Below are positions 1-12,657 of a stretch of DNA of 64,000 nucleotides, piece by piece (positions within the stretch are counted from its first letter, which is position 1; every line of letters begins with the position of its first letter). The translations under genes and the position numbers were made by a program. The notes under the pieces were generated by a model. The model was not told the origin of the DNA, did not search any database, and was given only the letters and a program-made list of their open reading frames with translations. The stretch is from an uncultured Williamsia sp. (GTDB lineage Bacteria > Actinomycetota > Actinomycetes > Mycobacteriales > Mycobacteriaceae), in NCBI RefSeq assembly GCF_947494875.1, contig NZ_CANLWM010000002.1, positions 496,001 through 560,000 on the forward strand, given 5' to 3'.

Positions 1-3000
1 GCCGCGGATCTTCACCTGGAAGTCGTTGCGGCCGTGATAGACCAGGTCACCGGAGGCGGTGCGCGACGCGAGGTCGCCGGTGCGGTAGAGCCGTCGGCCG
101 GGGACGAACGGGGACGCCACGAAGCGCAGCGCGGTGAGGTCCGGGCGAGCGTGGTAGCCGCGACCGAGCGCCGCGCCGGACAGGTACAGCTCCCCCACCA
201 CGTCGGTGGGCACCGGGCGCAGGCCGGGGCTCAACACCATTGCGCAGACGCCGTCGACGGGCGTGCCGATCGTGACCGGATCGTCTTCGCGCAGAGGGCA
301 GGTCGCGGTGGAGGTGATGGTCGCCTCGGTGGGACCGTAGAGGTTGATGACGCCCCGGCCGGTACGCGACCACCGCGCGACCAGCTCAGGCGGGCACGCC
401 TCGCCCGCGACCATCATCGTCGAGATCGACGGCATCGCCGCGGGGTCGACCGTCGCGGCGACCGACGGTGTGAGCACCGCATGGGTCACGCCATGACGGT
501 CGACGAACGCTGCGAGGTCGGTGCCGGCGAAGACATCCTGCGGGCTCACGACCAGTTCCGCCCCGGTGCACAGCCCGAGCACGATCTCGAAGACCGCGAC
601 GTCGAAGCCCGGCGACGCGACCTGCAACACCCGGCTCGACGGCGAGATGCCCAACAGCCGCCGCTGTTCGGCGACGAGGGTGGCCAGCGCGGCGTGGGTC
701 ACCCCAGCAGCCTTCGGCATGCCTGTGGACCCCGACGTGAACAGCAGGTAGGCCAGGTCGTCGACGAGAATCGGTCGGCGTCGCTCGGCGGCGGTGACCG
801 GGTCCGACTCATGGCCCGCGCACCGCAACTCGACGTCGGGGTCGTCGACGACGATGACCGGCGTCGTCACGTCGCGGGGCAGCGTGTCCCGCCTCGCGAG
901 CACGAGTCGTGCCCCGCTGTCGGCGATCATCGACGCCACCCGCGACGTCGGGTGACGCGGATCGACGGTCACGAAGGCCGCACCCGTCGCCGCGACGGCG
1001 GCGATCGCGAGGACGAGGTGACCCGACCGCGGCATCGTGACGGCGACGACGTCACCGGGCCCGACGCCCCGGGCGATCAGGTCGTGTGCGGACGCGGCGA
1101 CCGCGGCGCGGAAGTCGGCCCAGGACAGGACGATGTCTCCCGAGATCGCCGGCGCGGTCGGGTCGGCGAGGGCCGCTCCGGTGTCGAGGAGATCGGCGAG
1201 CACGGCGGGCGGCGTCGACGAACGCCGAGGTGCCGTCAGTGCGGCGACCTCGTCGCCGCCGAGGACGTCGATCGTGCCGGCGGACCGGCCCGGGTCGGCG
1301 ACCACCGCGGCGAGCACGCGGGTGAACATGGCACCGAAACCGGCCACCCGTGCCTCGTCGAACAAATCTGTGGCGTAGGAGATCTCGACGCCGACGGACT
1401 CCGGCGCGTCGACGATCGTCCAGGTGAGGTCATACTTCGCGGCGGGGACACGGGCGTCGAGGAGCCCAGCCGCCCCCTCCCACGACGCGAGTTCGGCGAG
1501 GTGGTCGGGTCCGACGGTGAGCGCCACCTGGAAGAGCGGTGTGTGGGCCGGCGTGCGCTGTGGTGCGATCGCGTCGACCACCCGCTCGAAGGGGATGTCG
1601 GCGTGGGCGAGCGCGGCCGCGCGGATCCGATGATTGCCCGCCAGCAGGTCGGCGACGGTGGCCTCGGCCCGCATCGGCGTGCGGAGGACGACGGTGGTGA
1701 CGAACATGCCGACCAGGTCGGCGAGGGCCGGGTCGTCGCGTCCGGCGACGGCGGTGCCGATGGTGACGTCGTCGGTCGCCGCGAGCCGCGCGAGCAGGAT
1801 GGCCAGCGCGGTGTGGAACACGGTGAAGGGTGTCGTCCCCGACACGCGCGCCATCTCCCGGACACCCGCGGCGATCTCGCCGGGCAGGGTGAGGTCGACG
1901 GTCGCTCCCGCACCGGTGGCGACCCGCGGCCGACGGCGGTCGGTCGGCAGCTCGAGCACCTGCGGCGCCCCGCGCAGCTCGTCCTCCCAGAACGCCAGAC
2001 CGTCGCTCATCCGCGGCGACGGCGCATCGACGGTGCCGAGCGACTCCGCCTGCGTCACCGCGACATCGGCGTACTGCAGGGGCAGAGGCGTGAGCGTCGG
2101 TGCGTGTCCGGCACGGCGGGCGTCGTACGCACGGGTGAGGTCGGCCAGCAGCGGCCGCAGTGAGAAGCCGTCGGCGGCGATGTGGTGGACCACGACAACC
2201 ACCGCGTCGCCCGCCGGGTCACCCGTGACGACCGTGGCGCGCAGCGGGATCTGGGTCTGCAGGTCGAAACCGACGCCCGCCAGCCGCGCGATCGTCGCCG
2301 ACCGCCCGTCCTCGTCGACCTCGATCGCCGTCGGGCAGGCCGCGTCGAGTCGCGCGAGGGCGTCGGGCGTGGACAGGATCTGTTGCACGGGTTCGCCGTC
2401 GACCGCGGGGAACACCGTGCGCAGGATCTCGTGTCTCTCGAGCACGTCGGCGACGGCGGCGCGCCAGGCGTCGACGTCCGCGGCGTCGGCGAGCGCGAGG
2501 GCACCGGACATGTTGTAGGTCGGGTCGTCCGGGGCCATCCGGTGGGTGAACCACAGGCGTGTCTGGGCGGGGGCCAGCGGGATCCGTTCGGGCCGAACGG
2601 TTCTGGTCACCGCGGTGATCGGCGAGGTCGGCACGGCGCGTGCCGCGAGCTCGCGCAGATCGCGGGCCTCGAACACGTCGGCCAGGGCCAGCTCGAGGCC
2701 GGCGGCCCGCGCACGGGACACGAGGCGTGCCGCGACCAGCGAGTCACCGCCGATCCGGAAGAGGTTGTCGGTGACCGAGATCGTCGCACCCGACAGCGCG
2801 TCGGCGACGAGCGCGACCAGGGTCTGTTCCGCTGGTGTCGCGGGGGCAAGGGCTGTCGGGGTCGTCGGCGCGGCGGGTGCTGGCAGCGCACGGCGGTCGA
2901 GCTTTCCCGATCGTGTCGTCGGGAACTCCGTCACCACGACGACCGCGGACGGGACCATGTGCGCGGGCAGACGGTCGGCACACGACGTTCGCACGGTGTC

Positions 3001-5754
3001 GAGGTCGGCCGCGCCGCGGACGTAGGCGACCAACACCGGCGACGGACCCATGTCGCGACGGGCCACGACGACCGCACCGTCCACCCCGTCCATCTCGGCG
3101 ACGACGGCACCGATCTCACCGAGTTCGACACGGCGGCCGCGGATCTTGACCTGGTCGTCGGCACGGCCGAGGTAGTCGAGCAGGCCGTCGTCGCCCCACC
3201 GGACCAGGTCGCCGGTCCGGTACATCCGTGCCCCGCGGTGGCCCGACGGGTCGGCGACGAATCGCTCGGCGGTGAGGCCGGTCGCCCCGACGTAGCCGGC
3301 GGCGAGCTGCGGGCCCGCCAGGTAGAGCTCCCCCACGACCCCGGCCGGCACCGGTCGCAGGTGGGCGTCGAGGACACGGGTCACGGTCCCCGGCACCGGA
3401 CGGCCGATCGGGACAGGGCGCTCGTCGGCGACGACATGCCGGGTGACGTCGACGGTCGCCTCGGTGGGCCCGTAGAGGTTGACCAGCGTCGGACCGTCGC
3501 CCGAACGCACACGGGCGGCCGTCGTCGCGTCCAGCGTCTCACCGGACGTGACCACGAGGCGCACGGCGGCCGGGAACGGGTGATCGGTCGAGGCGACGTC
3601 GAGAAAGGTGTCGAGCATGGACGGCACGAAGTGCACGACCGTCACCCCGGCCGACGCCATCCGCGTCCGCAGGTACTCCGGGTCGCGGTGGCCGTCGGGT
3701 GCGGCGACGACCATGCGGGCACCGGTGGCCAACGGCCACAGCAGCTCCCACACCGACACGTCGAACGTCGCGGGGGTCTTGTAGAGCACTGCGTCGGCGG
3801 GGGTGAGGGCATGGTCGTCCTGCATCCAGGTCAGGCGGGCGCGCACCGCGGCGTGACCGACCTCGACGCCCTTCGGCTCCCCGGTCGAGCCGGACGTGAA
3901 CAGCACGTAGGCAGGAAGGTCCGCCGGGATGGCGCGAACGGTCCGATCGAGGGCTTCGACCGCGGTCCAGGCGTCGACGCCTCCCGTGCGGGCGACGGCG
4001 TCGGCGTCGACGGTCGCGGCGGGGCGGACACGGGAGGTGATGGCCGCTCGCCGCGCGGCGGGGTCCTCGGGGTCGACCGGGACCCAGGCCGCTCCGAGGG
4101 TCAGCGCCGCGTAGATTCCGCAGACCTGTTCGACGCCGCGCGGCAGCGACACGACGACGCGGTCCCCCATCGCGACACCCTCGGCGGCGAGGAGAGCCGC
4201 GAGACCGCGCCGGGCGCGGTCGAACTCGGCGTAGGTGAGTGTCCCGGAACCGTGGTCGACGGCGACCGCGTCGGGCGTGGCGACGACCTGCCGCTCGAAC
4301 GCGGCGAGCACACCGCCGTCGTCGGCGGCGAGGTCGAGCGCGGGTCCCCTGGAGAACGTGTCGATGTCCGCGGCCTCGCCGGGTAGCAGCAGGTCGACGT
4401 CGGCGACGGCCGCGTCCGGCGCGGCGACGAAACGGTCGAGGAACGTCAGGAAGCGGCGCAGGTGGGTGTCGATCTCGGCGGCGGAGTAGCGCGCCGCGTT
4501 GCCATGGAGGTCGATCTCGATCGGGGCGTCGCTGCCGGCCTGGTAGACATTCAGGCGCAGGTCCTCCGCGATCCCGGACGACAGGATCCGGTAGTCGACG
4601 CGGGCGCCGTCGATCTGCAGCGGCCGGTCGAACAGGACCATGTTCACGATGGGCCCGAACGACATCGACGCCGTGTCGGTCAGGCCGGCGAGTGCGCGGA
4701 TGTCCTCGAAACGGAATCGCTGGTGCCGCAGGCATCCGGTGAGTTCGATCGAGGTGGCGCCGATGAGGCCGTCGACCGTGGCACCCGCGGCAACGGGCAG
4801 GCGCACCGGCAGCAGGTTGGCGACCATCCCCGCCGAGCGCTTGATCAGCGCCGTCGTCCGCGCGGTCACCGGCAGGCTCAGCACGACCTCGTCGCTCGCG
4901 GTCATCCGCGCGAGGAACGCCGCGAAGGCCGCGCCCAGCACAGCCGGCACCGACGCCTGGGTCCGGCGCGCGGCCGCGGTCAGGCGGGCCTGCGCCTGCG
5001 GCTCGAGCCGCTCACCGGCAGCGACGTGGCGGTGCCGGTCGTCGCCCGCCGGAGCGCCGCGCCGCGCGAGGGTGACCGGCTCGGGCAGGTCCGCGGCACG
5101 CTCCGCCCAGTGGGCGCGGTCCTTCTCGCGGCGCGAACTCATCGCGTAGCGGGCGTCGTCGGCGACCACCTCCGCGACGTCGGCGCGCCGGGGTGGGGTG
5201 AAGTCCTCACCGCGCAGGGCGGCGTTGTAGCGGTCGACCGCCTCGTGCAGGCACACAAGCGCGCCGAAGCCGTCGAAGGCGATGTGGTGACCGCGGAGGT
5301 ACCAGAAGGTCCGGTCGTCGGCGATCCGCAGGAAGGTCGAGACGGCCACCGGGTCCGACGTGAGATCCATCGGGCCCGTGTGATCGGCGGCCATCCACTC
5401 CTGTGCGGCGGCCTCCGGATCGTCGGCACCGCGCAGATCGACCTCGTCGACGGCGAACACACGGTCGGGATCGATCCACTGGTACGGGACGTCGTCGACG
5501 ACGGTGAAGCGGGTGTGCGCGGACTGGAGGTCACGGGCTGCGTCGAGGACACAGCGACGGAACAGGTCACGGTCGAAGGGACGGTCGGTGTCCACGACAT
5601 CGAGATGGTGGGCGACGGTCACCGACCGGTCGGGGTCGGCGTGTTCGGCGAACCACATGCCCCGTTGAGCGGCCGTGAGCGTGACGAGGCGAGGGTCTAG
5701 GCCGGCGGCCTCCCGAGGCCGCGACAGCACACCCCCAGCACCTGCATCACCCAT
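1..5754 (-). CDS. Non-ribosomal peptide synthetase, 5' part (C-A-T-C-A..., runs off the left edge)
   Basis: The first 1918 codons are visible and the frame is still open at base 1. Domains by approximate residue: condensation (HHIAFDG near 156), adenylation ([10 protein letters not shown] near 625), carrier (GGDSL near 1002), condensation (HHIAADG near 1188), adenylation ([10 protein letters not shown] near 1675), ending at the FQVKIRG core. The first C domain resembles EntF, which joins an aryl or acyl group to Ser, rather than an internal C domain. A hand-read specificity code for the first A domain, DVWHVSLVDK, matches Ser. The second reads DVFVMALITK and I cannot assign it. The ATG at 5754 has AAGGAG just upstream and places the C-domain core LTAAQRGMW near residue 26. 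No upstream module feeds it, so it probably starts its own product. The number of further modules is unknown. Confidence 0.93.
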   Translation of the reverse strand, partial: MGDAGAGGVLSRPREAAGLDPRLVTLTAAQRGMWFAEHADPDRSVTVAHHLDVVDTDRPFDRDLFRRCVLDAARDLQSAHTRFTVVDDVPYQWIDPDRVFAVDEVDLRGADDPEAAAQEWMAADHTGPMDLTSDPVAVSTFLRIADDRTFWYLRGHHIAFDGFGALVCLHEAVDRYNAALRGEDFTPPRRADVAEVVADDARYAMSSRREKDRAHWAERAADLPEPVTLARRGAPAGDDRHRHVAAGERLEPQAQARLTAAARRTQASVPAVLGAAFAAFLARMTASDEVVLSLPVTARTTALIKRSAGMVANLLPVRLPVAAGATVDGLIGATSIELTGCLRHQRFRFEDIRALAGLTDTASMSFGPIVNMVLFDRPLQIDGARVDYRILSSGIAEDLRLNVYQAGSDAPIEIDLHGNAARYSAAEIDTHLRRFLTFLDRFVAAPDAAVADVDLLLPGEAADIDTFSRGPALDLAADDGGVLAAFERQVVATPDAVAVDHGSGTLTYAEFDRARRGLAALLAAEGVAMGDRVVVSLPRGVEQVCGIYAALTLGAAWVPVDPEDPAARRAAITSRVRPAATVDADAVARTGGVDAWTAVEALDRTVRAIPADLPAYVLFTSGSTGEPKGVEVGHAAVRARLTWMQDDHALTPADAVLYKTPATFDVSVWELLWPLATGARMVVAAPDGHRDPEYLRTRMASAGVTVVHFVPSMLDTFLDVASTDHPFPAAVRLVVTSGETLDATTAARVRSGDGPTLVNLYGPTEATVDVTRHVVADERPVPIGRPVPGTVTRVLDAHLRPVPAGVVGELYLAGPQLAAGYVGATGLTAERFVADPSGHRGARMYRTGDLVRWGDDGLLDYLGRADDQVKIRGRRVELGEIGAVVAEMDGVDGAVVVARRDMGPSPVLVAYVRGAADLDTVRTSCADRLPAHMVPSAVVVVTEFPTTRSGKLDRRALPAPAAPTTPTALAPATPAEQTLVALVADALSGATISVTDNLFRIGGDSLVAARLVSRARAAGLELALADVFEARDLRELAARAVPTSPITAVTRTVRPERIPLAPAQTRLWFTHRMAPDDPTYNMSGALALADAADVDAWRAAVADVLERHEILRTVFPAVDGEPVQQILSTPDALARLDAACPTAIEVDEDGRSATIARLAGVGFDLQTQIPLRATVVTGDPAGDAVVVVVHHIAADGFSLRPLLADLTRAYDARRAGHAPTLTPLPLQYADVAVTQAESLGTVDAPSPRMSDGLAFWEDELRGAPQVLELPTDRRRPRVATGAGATVDLTLPGEIAAGVREMARVSGTTPFTVFHTALAILLARLAATDDVTIGTAVAGRDDPALADLVGMFVTTVVLRTPMRAEATVADLLAGNHRIRAAALAHADIPFERVVDAIAPQRTPAHTPLFQVALTVGPDHLAELASWEGAAGLLDARVPAAKYDLTWTIVDAPESVGVEISYATDLFDEARVAGFGAMFTRVLAAVVADPGRSAGTIDVLGGDEVAALTAPRRSSTPPAVLADLLDTGAALADPTAPAISGDIVLSWADFRAAVAASAHDLIARGVGPGDVVAVTMPRSGHLVLAIAAVAATGAAFVTVDPRHPTSRVASMIADSGARLVLARRDTLPRDVTTPVIVVDDPDVELRCAGHESDPVTAAERRRPILVDDLAYLLFTSGSTGMPKAAGVTHAALATLVAEQRRLLGISPSSRVLQVASPGFDVAVFEIVLGLCTGAELVVSPQDVFAGTDLAAFVDRHGVTHAVLTPSVAATVDPAAMPSISTMMVAGEACPPELVARWSRTGRGVINLYGPTEATITSTATCPLREDDPVTIGTPVDGVCAMVLSPGLRPVPTDVVGELYLSGAALGRGYHARPDLTALRFVASPFVPGRRLYRTGDLASRTASGDLVYHGRNDFQVKIRG

Positions 5755-6092
5755 CGCTCCTTCGTCATTTCTCCCACGACCCTCGACCCGAGGCCCTCCG
5801 CGCGCACATCCCCCGACGGTATGCCGGTGAGCCGAAGTGATCATAACTGTGCGATCTCACGAATCACTGTCGTTGAACCAGCCGACTCGAACGACGTCGG
5901 ACCACCCGACGATGGGGCACGCCACATGTTGTTCGCATCGTGAAAAACATTGTGGCGCAACAGTTCATCTGGATCTCATCAGCACCATCCGCCCCATCCG
6001 CCGTCCATCGGATGACGGACGGGCGACGGCAAGCGGTGGCACGAACTCCGTGACAACTCACAGCAGACCGTCAGGTGGCCCGGAGACGAGAA
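5755..6092. other. Intergenic region between NRPS start and ribosomal operon terminator
   Basis: About 340 bases with no convincing gene, and noticeably more AT-rich than its surroundings. It should hold the promoter of the NRPS that starts at 5754. The only hint is a TATGAT hexamer on the minus strand at 5845-5840, about 86 bases before the ATG. No good -35 element sits 17 bases upstream, so this is only a candidate. No iron-box-like palindrome was seen. Confidence 0.4.
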
Positions 6093-6121
6093 AGGCCCGT
6101 CACCGCGAGGGTGACGGGCCT
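6093..6121 (-). terminator. Rho-independent terminator of the S10 operon
   Basis: A perfect 12-bp inverted repeat (6093-6104 with 6110-6121) encloses a 5-base loop, about 20 bases after the rpsQ stop codon. On the minus strand the stem is followed by TTTCTCGTCTC. Position, perfect stem and T-rich tail all fit an intrinsic terminator that insulates the NRPS gene from ribosomal transcription. Confidence 0.85.
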
Positions 6122-6140
6122 GTCCCGGAGGTGCAGGTGC

Positions 6141-6431
6141 TTACTTGGCCTTCTCGAGGACCTCGACCAGACGCCACCGCTTGGTGGCAGACAGGGGCCG
6201 GGTCTCCATCAGACGAACGCGGTCACCGATACCGGCGATCTCCTGCTCGTCATGGGCCTTCACCTTGGAGGTGGTGCGGATGATCTTGCCGTACAGCGGA
6301 TGCTTCACGCGGTCCTCGAGCTCGACCACGATCGTCTTCTGCATCTTGTCGCTGACGACGTATCCCACGCGCACCTTGCGCTGGTTGCGCTCCTGGGTTG
6401 CGGGTGTGCTCACGTTCGTGTCCTCACTCAT
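6141..6431 (-). CDS. rpsQ: 30S ribosomal protein S17
   Basis: A 96-residue protein that binds 16S rRNA early in small-subunit assembly. The S17 core is clear: [26 protein letters not shown] and the [14 protein letters not shown] segment, ending in VEVLEKAK. An N-terminal extension of about 20 polar residues precedes the core, as in other actinobacteria. Its ATG overlaps the rpmC stop by four bases (ATGA), implying translational coupling. It is the last gene of the S10 operon here and is followed by a terminator. The spc operon (rplN onward) does not follow in this window. Confidence 0.98.
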   Translation of the reverse strand: MSEDTNVSTPATQERNQRKVRVGYVVSDKMQKTIVVELEDRVKHPLYGKIIRTTSKVKAHDEQEIAGIGDRVRLMETRPLSATKRWRLVEVLEKAK

Positions 6432-6670
6432 GCGTCGTCACCGCCGTCGGCGTCGGGACCTGCGGCCAGGCCCAGCTCACGCTCGCGCAGCACCGTGTAG
6501 ACACGGGCGATCTCGCGGCGCACCAGCCGCAGCCGGCGGTTGTTGTCGAGCTGACCGGTCGCCATCTGGAACCGGAGGTTGAACAGCTCCTCCTTGGACT
6601 CCTTGAGGCGCTCGAGGAGCTCGGTGTCCCCCAGTGCGCGCAGCTCGGATGCTGCGATGCCCAGTGCCAT
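6428..6670 (-). CDS. rpmC: 50S ribosomal protein L29
   Basis: An 80-residue L29, located near the peptide exit tunnel of the large subunit. Diagnostic are the helical [20 protein letters not shown] and the [18 protein letters not shown] segment. The C-terminal tail is Asp/Gly rich (DADGGDDA) and slightly longer than in Escherichia coli L29, as is common in actinobacteria. It overlaps its neighbours at both ends by one to four bases. Confidence 0.98.
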   Translation of the reverse strand: MALGIAASELRALGDTELLERLKESKEELFNLRFQMATGQLDNNRRLRLVRREIARVYTVLRERELGLAAGPDADGGDDA

Positions 6671-7086
6671 CAGAACTGCTCCTCTCGGGTCACGATGCGG
6701 GTCTTGATCGGCAGCTTGTGCTGCGCGCGGCGCAGAGCCTCACGAGCGGTGTGCTCGTTGGGGAAGCTCATCTCGAACAGCACGCGGCCCGGCTTCACCG
6801 GGGCCACCCACCACTCCGGCGAGCCCTTGCCCGAACCCATGCGGGTCTCGGCGGGCTTCTTCGTCAGCGGGCGGTCCGGGAAGATGTTGATCCACACCTT
6901 GCCGCCACGCTTGATGTGCCGGTTGATCGCGATACGCGCGGACTCGATCTGACGGTTGGTGATGTACGCGCTCTCCAGTGCCTGGATGCCGTAGTCACCG
7001 AACGTCACCTGGGTGCCGCCCTTGGCCTGCCCCTTGAGGCTGGGGTGGTGCTGCTTGCGGTGCTTGACCCGGCGAGGGATCAGCAT
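6670..7086 (-). CDS. rplP: 50S ribosomal protein L16
   Basis: A 138-residue L16, which contacts 23S rRNA near the A site and 5S rRNA. It starts [13 protein letters not shown], the typical start of bacterial L16, and contains the [28 protein letters not shown] block at about residues 60-87. Three bases separate it from the rpsC stop and its end abuts rpmC, so both are co-translated. Nothing unusual. Confidence 0.99.
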   Translation of the reverse strand: MLIPRRVKHRKQHHPSLKGQAKGGTQVTFGDYGIQALESAYITNRQIESARIAINRHIKRGGKVWINIFPDRPLTKKPAETRMGSGKGSPEWWVAPVKPGRVLFEMSFPNEHTAREALRRAQHKLPIKTRIVTREEQF

Positions 7087-7089
7087 GGG

Positions 7090-7911
<822 letters not shown>

Positions 7912-8334
7912 TCAGGCTCCCTTGCTCGTCTGCTGCTTCTTGGGCTGCTTGGACCGCGAACGACCCTGCTGCCCTGCCGGCACGCTCTCCACGACCACGG
8001 TGATGTGGCTGGTGCGCTTGCGGATCCGGAACGCGCGGCCCTGGGCCCGCGGACGGAAACGCTTCATGGTCGGGCCCTCGTCGGCGAACGCCTGCGAGAC
8101 GACCAGCGTGCGCCGGTCGAGTCCGAGGTTGTTCTCCGCGTTGGCCGCCGCGCTGGCGACGACCTTCGCGACCGGCTCGCTCGCCGCCTGCGGCGCGAAC
8201 AGCAGGATGTCGAGTGCCTCGTCGACCTTCTTGCCGCGCACCAGGTCGATCACGCGACGCGCCTTCATGGGCGTGACGCGGACGAACTTGGCGGTGGCCT
8301 TGGCCGTCGGGTTGGCGGATTCGGTGCTCGTCAT
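7912..8334 (-). CDS. rplV: 50S ribosomal protein L22
   Basis: A 140-residue L22, whose beta-hairpin lines the peptide exit tunnel. The core is recognisable from [19 protein letters not shown] through the hairpin [24 protein letters not shown] basic, Gln/Lys-rich tail of about 20 residues follows the core. The ATG overlaps the rpsS stop by four bases. Confidence 0.98.
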   Translation of the reverse strand: MTSTESANPTAKATAKFVRVTPMKARRVIDLVRGKKVDEALDILLFAPQAASEPVAKVVASAAANAENNLGLDRRTLVVSQAFADEGPTMKRFRPRAQGRAFRIRKRTSHITVVVESVPAGQQGRSRSKQPKKQQTSKGA

Positions 8335-8612
8335 CGACGCTTCGCCTTCCGGTCGTCCTTGATGTGGCCCTTGAACGTGCGCGTCGGCGCGAACTCGCCG
8401 AGCTTGTGCCCGACCATCGACTCCGAGACGAACACCGGCACGTGCTTGCGACCGTCGTGGACGGCGAACGTGTGACCGATGAAGTCGGGGATGATGGTCG
8501 AACGGCGCGACCAGGTCTTGATGACCTGCTTGGTGCCCTTCTCGTTCTGGACGTCCACCTTCTTGAGCAGGTGGTCGTCGACGAACGGGCCCTTCTTGAG
8601 GCTGCGTGGCAT
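8331..8612 (-). CDS. rpsS: 30S ribosomal protein S19
   Basis: A 93-residue S19 in the head of the small subunit. It begins [15 protein letters not shown] and contains [21 protein letters not shown] and [10 protein letters not shown], all highly conserved in the family. Length is normal. It lies 17 bases after rplB and overlaps rplV. Confidence 0.99.
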   Translation of the reverse strand: MPRSLKKGPFVDDHLLKKVDVQNEKGTKQVIKTWSRRSTIIPDFIGHTFAVHDGRKHVPVFVSESMVGHKLGEFAPTRTFKGHIKDDRKAKRR

Positions 8613-8629
8613 GTTCTACTCCCTCCTGC

Positions 8630-9463
<834 letters not shown>

Positions 9464-9502
9464 GACTCTTCGTCCTCTGCCTCTCCTCGGATCCGACCGG
9501 CG

Positions 9503-9811
9503 TCAGCCGATCGGTCCCCCGAAGATCTCGATGGGCTTGCTGTCGGCGGTCAGGGTGACGATCGCGCGCTTGGTGTCCTTGCGCTTGCCGTAGCCGAAGC
9601 GGGTGCGCTTGCGCTTGCCCTGGCGGTTGGCGGTGTTCACGTTCGAGACCTTGACGTCGAAGATCTTCTCGACGGCGATCTTGATCTGCGTCTTGTTCGA
9701 GTCCGGGTGGACGATGAACGTGTAGACGTTGTCCTCGATCAGTCCGTAGGACTTCTCGGAGATCACCGGCGCGAGGATGATGTCGCGCGGATCGCTGTGC
9801 TGCACGGTCAT
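9503..9811 (-). CDS. rplW: 50S ribosomal protein L23
   Basis: A 102-residue L23, the docking site for trigger factor and SRP at the exit tunnel. The true start is the ATG at 9811 ([22 protein letters not shown]). The frame is open further upstream, but that stretch overlaps rplD antiparallel in codon usage and is not L23-like. Core motifs are [19 protein letters not shown] and the [19 protein letters not shown] loop. The start lies directly after the rplD stop. Confidence 0.98.
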   Translation of the reverse strand: MTVQHSDPRDIILAPVISEKSYGLIEDNVYTFIVHPDSNKTQIKIAVEKIFDVKVSNVNTANRQGKRKRTRFGYGKRKDTKRAIVTLTADSKPIEIFGGPIG

Positions 9812-9812
9812 G

Positions 9813-10493
9813 TCACGCCTCCTTCTCGGCTGCGTCGCCCGTGGCCCGTGCGACGAAGGTGTTGAGCGCCTCGACGCTGAACACGATGTCGTCGGAGTCG
9901 AGGACGTCGTAGGTGTTGAGCTGGTCCGGGCTGATCGGCAGCACGTTCGGCAGGTTCGCGACGCTCTTCTGCGCGGCGATGTCCTCACGGCCGATGACCA
10001 CCAGGAACTTGCGACGCTCGCTGAGCAGCTCCAGGAACTGCCGGGCCGACTTCGTCGACGGGGTCTGACCCGCGACGAGCTCGGTCACGACGTGGATGCG
10101 CTCGTTGCGCGCCCGGTCCGAGAGGGCACCGCGCAGGGCGGCGGCCTTCATCTTCTTGGGCGTGCGCTGGCTGTAGTCACGCGGCTGCGGGCCGTGGACG
10201 GTGCCACCGCCGGTGAACTGCGGCGCGCGGGTCGAACCCTGACGGGCGCGACCGGTGCCCTTCTGGCGGTACGGCTTCGCGCCGCCACCGCTCACGGCGC
10301 CACGCGTCTTGGTGGAGTGCGTGCCCTGGCGTGCCGCCGCGAGCTGCGCGGTGACCACCTGGTGCATCAGCGCGATGTTGGCCGGCGCGTCGAAGATCGA
10401 GGCGGGCAGCTCGACGGTGCCGTCGGTCTTCCCGTCCGCGGTCCGGACGTCCAGCGTCAGCTTGGTCGCCGACTTCGTGGTGTCGACACTCAT
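9813..10493 (-). CDS. rplD: 50S ribosomal protein L4
   Basis: A 226-residue L4, which lines the exit tunnel and in many bacteria regulates its own operon. It starts at the ATG at 10493, overlapping the rplC stop by four bases. A longer reading through rplC in this frame is spurious. The family block [19 protein letters not shown] (about residues 68-86) and the following [17 protein letters not shown] are present. Full length. Confidence 0.98.
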   Translation of the reverse strand: MSVDTTKSATKLTLDVRTADGKTDGTVELPASIFDAPANIALMHQVVTAQLAAARQGTHSTKTRGAVSGGGAKPYRQKGTGRARQGSTRAPQFTGGGTVHGPQPRDYSQRTPKKMKAAALRGALSDRARNERIHVVTELVAGQTPSTKSARQFLELLSERRKFLVVIGREDIAAQKSVANLPNVLPISPDQLNTYDVLDSDDIVFSVEALNTFVARATGDAAEKEA

Positions 10494-11146
10494 GCCTTCA
10501 CACCGCCTTTCACTGCGTCGCGGACGATCACGACGCCGCCCTTGCGACCGGGGATGGCTCCCTTGATCAGCAGCAGGCCGGCCTCGGCGTCCACCTTGTG
10601 GACGGTCAGGTTCTGGGTGGTGACGCGCTCGTTGCCCATGCGTCCCGCCATCCGCATGCCCTTGAACACGCGACCCGGGGTGGCGCAGCCACCGATCGAG
10701 CCGGGTGCACGGTGCACGCGGTGAGCACCGTGGCTGGCGCCCAGGCCCTTGAAGCCGTGACGCTTCATGACACCGGCGAAGCCCTTGCCCTTGGAGGTGC
10801 CGGTCACGTCGACGTAGGCACCGTCGGCGAAGATCTCGGCGGTCAGCTCCTGGCCGACGCTGTACTCCGCGGTGTCGTCGACGCGGAGCTCCGCGACGTG
10901 ACGACGCGGCGTGACACCGGCCTTGGTGAACTGCCCGGCGACGGGCTTGGTCACCTTGCGCGGGTCGATCGCACCGTAGGCGAGCTGCACGGCGGTGTAG
11001 CCGTCGGTCTCCTGGGTGCGGATCTGCGTGATGACGTTCGGACCGGCCTTGACGACGGTCACCGGCACGACGCGGTTGTTCTCGTCGAAGACCTGGGTCA
11101 TCCCGAGCTTGGTGCCCAGGATCCCCTTCCCACTGTTCTGAGTCAT
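10490..11146 (-). CDS. rplC: 50S ribosomal protein L3
   Basis: A 218-residue L3, one of the first proteins to assemble on 23S rRNA. It contains [13 protein letters not shown] near the N-terminus, the long loop [34 protein letters not shown] (about residues 140-173), and a C-terminal [12 protein letters not shown]. It lies 93 bases downstream of rpsJ, the largest gap inside the operon, and overlaps rplD. Confidence 0.99.
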   Translation of the reverse strand: MTQNSGKGILGTKLGMTQVFDENNRVVPVTVVKAGPNVITQIRTQETDGYTAVQLAYGAIDPRKVTKPVAGQFTKAGVTPRRHVAELRVDDTAEYSVGQELTAEIFADGAYVDVTGTSKGKGFAGVMKRHGFKGLGASHGAHRVHRAPGSIGGCATPGRVFKGMRMAGRMGNERVTTQNLTVHKVDAEAGLLLIKGAIPGRKGGVVIVRDAVKGGVKA

Positions 11147-11239
11147 GTCTGTATCTGGTCCCTGTGTGTTCGATCCCTACAGGCGGCCTCCGGAGCGGGT
11201 CCGCGTGACGCAACGCGTCGCGACCCTCTCCGGTGCCGA

Positions 11240-11545
11240 CTACTGGATGTTGACGTCGACGCTGGCCGGCAGATCGATGCGCATGAGCGCGTCGACCGTC
11301 TTGGGGGTCGGGTCGAGGATGTCGATCAGACGCTTGTGCGTCCGCATCTCGAAGTGCTCGCGCGAATCCTTGTACTTGTGCGGCGAGCGGATGACGCAGT
11401 ACACGTTCTTCTCGGTCGGCAACGGCACCGGGCCCACGACGCGTGCCCCGGTGCGGGTCACGGTCTCCACGATCTTGCGCGCCGACGCGTCGATCGCCTC
11501 GTGGTCATAGGCCTTGAGCCTGATGCGGATCTTCTGTCCCGCCAC
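11240..11545 (-). CDS. rpsJ: 30S ribosomal protein S10
   Basis: A 101-residue S10, also known as transcription antitermination factor NusE, and the first gene of the S10 operon. The start is a GTG at 11545 with AGAGGA about eight bases upstream, giving [19 protein letters not shown]. The family signature [29 protein letters not shown] is intact at about residues 38-66. It is transcribed away from the DUF4442 gene. Confidence 0.99.
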   Translation of the reverse strand: MAGQKIRIRLKAYDHEAIDASARKIVETVTRTGARVVGPVPLPTEKNVYCVIRSPHKYKDSREHFEMRTHKRLIDILDPTPKTVDALMRIDLPASVDVNIQ

Positions 11546-12071
11546 GCTGTGTCCTCTTCCGTCTGGTGACTCGGCGACAGATGCCCGCGAAACGGGTCCC
11601 GCGTGTGCGGGTCAGGACAGACCACCGGGCGGCTCACACGCCGTCCGACCCGGACGTCCGGGTGGGTGATCGACACTGTTCATCTGTCGTTGTGCGTTCG
11701 CGTCCGTCGACGGTGTCGGCGGACGCCACAGCTCTTCTGTCGCACCGGGCTGCTCCGGCACCCGCGGTCGGGCGTGTCGCGCGCACCGGACAAACCTGTG
11801 CGCTGTCACCCTGTTCCGACCGCTTGTGGTCGCGCCCTGACGGGCGGTCCCACCGAGTCCGCTCCGATCCGAGGGATCGGGCCGGACGACGACGTTGTGT
11901 TCTAGCTCGTGTGATCGAACCCCCGGTGCTCGGAGCAGTTCGGGAACCGCTTGCTCCGCCGGGACGATCGGCGCCCGGATCGAGGCCGCACGAGACGGCA
12001 CCCGTTCTGGGCAACCCGAACAGTATGCACCAGGACCCGGTGCCGGTCCAAATGGCCGTTAGTCTCGCCCC
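11546..12071. other. Divergent intergenic region upstream of the S10 operon
   Basis: About 525 bases between the GTG of rpsJ (minus) and the ATG of the DUF4442 gene (plus). It must contain the promoter(s) of the ribosomal operon and of the plus-strand gene. Several frames stay open, as expected at this GC content, but none shows ribosome-binding sites plus a recognisable protein. I see no clear TTGACA/TATAAT pair, no tRNA fold and no obvious leader hairpin, so no promoter is placed. Confidence 0.5.
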
Positions 12072-12581
12072 ATGAGTGAACAGCACACCGTCGCGCCGGC
12101 CCGTCCCACGGGCGTCACGCCCACCTACGCGCTGTGGCGACGGCTCCCCAGCGGCATCGTCGGCGCCGCCGTGTTCTCCGTCGGCATGGTCGCGCGGGTC
12201 CCCTACTTCGGCACCATCCTGCCCCTGGTGCGCGAGCTCGAGCCGGGCCGGTGCGTGGTCACGTCCCCGAAGTGGTTCGGCGTGCACAACCACATCGGCA
12301 CCTACCACGCGATCGCCGCCTGCAACCTCGCCGAGACGGCCATGGGCATGCTCATGGAGGCGTCGACGCCGACCGAGCTGCGCTGGATCCCGAAGGGCAT
12401 GACCTCGCAGTACCTGACCAAGGCGACCACGGGCCTGCGCGCGGTGGCGACGCTCGTCGAACCGATCGACCCTGCGTCGGTCGGCGGCGGCAGTGAGGTC
12501 GTGGTCGCCATCGCCATCTCCGACAAGCACGGCGTCGAGGTGGTGCACTGCGACATCACCTGCTGGGTGACGCCCCGCTGA
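12072..12581 (+). CDS. DUF4442 hotdog-fold (thioesterase-like) protein
   Basis: A 169-residue cytoplasmic protein resembling the DUF4442 group of hotdog-fold thioesterase-like proteins. Supporting segments are the WFGVHNHIGTYHAIAACNLAETAMGML block (about residues 68-94), which fits the hotdog helix with its conserved N-H-x-G-T and N-L-A-E residues, and the beta strands that follow to the C-terminal CDITCWVTP. Family members probably hydrolyse or bind acyl-CoA, but the substrate is not known and cannot be read here. The gene stands alone, divergent from rpsJ, and is followed by a small hairpin. Confidence 0.8.
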   Translation: MSEQHTVAPARPTGVTPTYALWRRLPSGIVGAAVFSVGMVARVPYFGTILPLVRELEPGRCVVTSPKWFGVHNHIGTYHAIAACNLAETAMGMLMEASTPTELRWIPKGMTSQYLTKATTGLRAVATLVEPIDPASVGGGSEVVVAIAISDKHGVEVVHCDITCWVTPR

Positions 12582-12590
12582 TCGCTTCTG

Positions 12591-12606
12591 TCCTCCGAAC
12601 GGAGGA
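12591..12606 (+). terminator. Possible hairpin terminator after the DUF4442 gene
   Basis: A 7-bp perfect inverted repeat with a 2-base spacer (real loop larger) lies 10 bases after the stop codon. It is extended by CTG/CAG flanks with one bulge. No T-run follows, so it may be a weak or factor-assisted terminator. Confidence 0.4.
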
Positions 12607-12657
12607 ACAGTCACGCTCCCGCGGGCCGACGGGGCACGCGACGCATATGTATGGGCG

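Noticed and set aside
34-5700. Long plus-strand frames at the left edge (34-2163, 2182-4386, 4462-5700)
   Set aside because: They oppose the minus-strand NRPS, whose C, A and T motifs run without interruption from 5754 to base 1.
9813-11213. A 466-codon frame covering rplD and reading antiregister through rplC
   Set aside because: The upstream part is an out-of-frame reading of rplC. The real L4 starts at 10493, where it overlaps the rplC stop.
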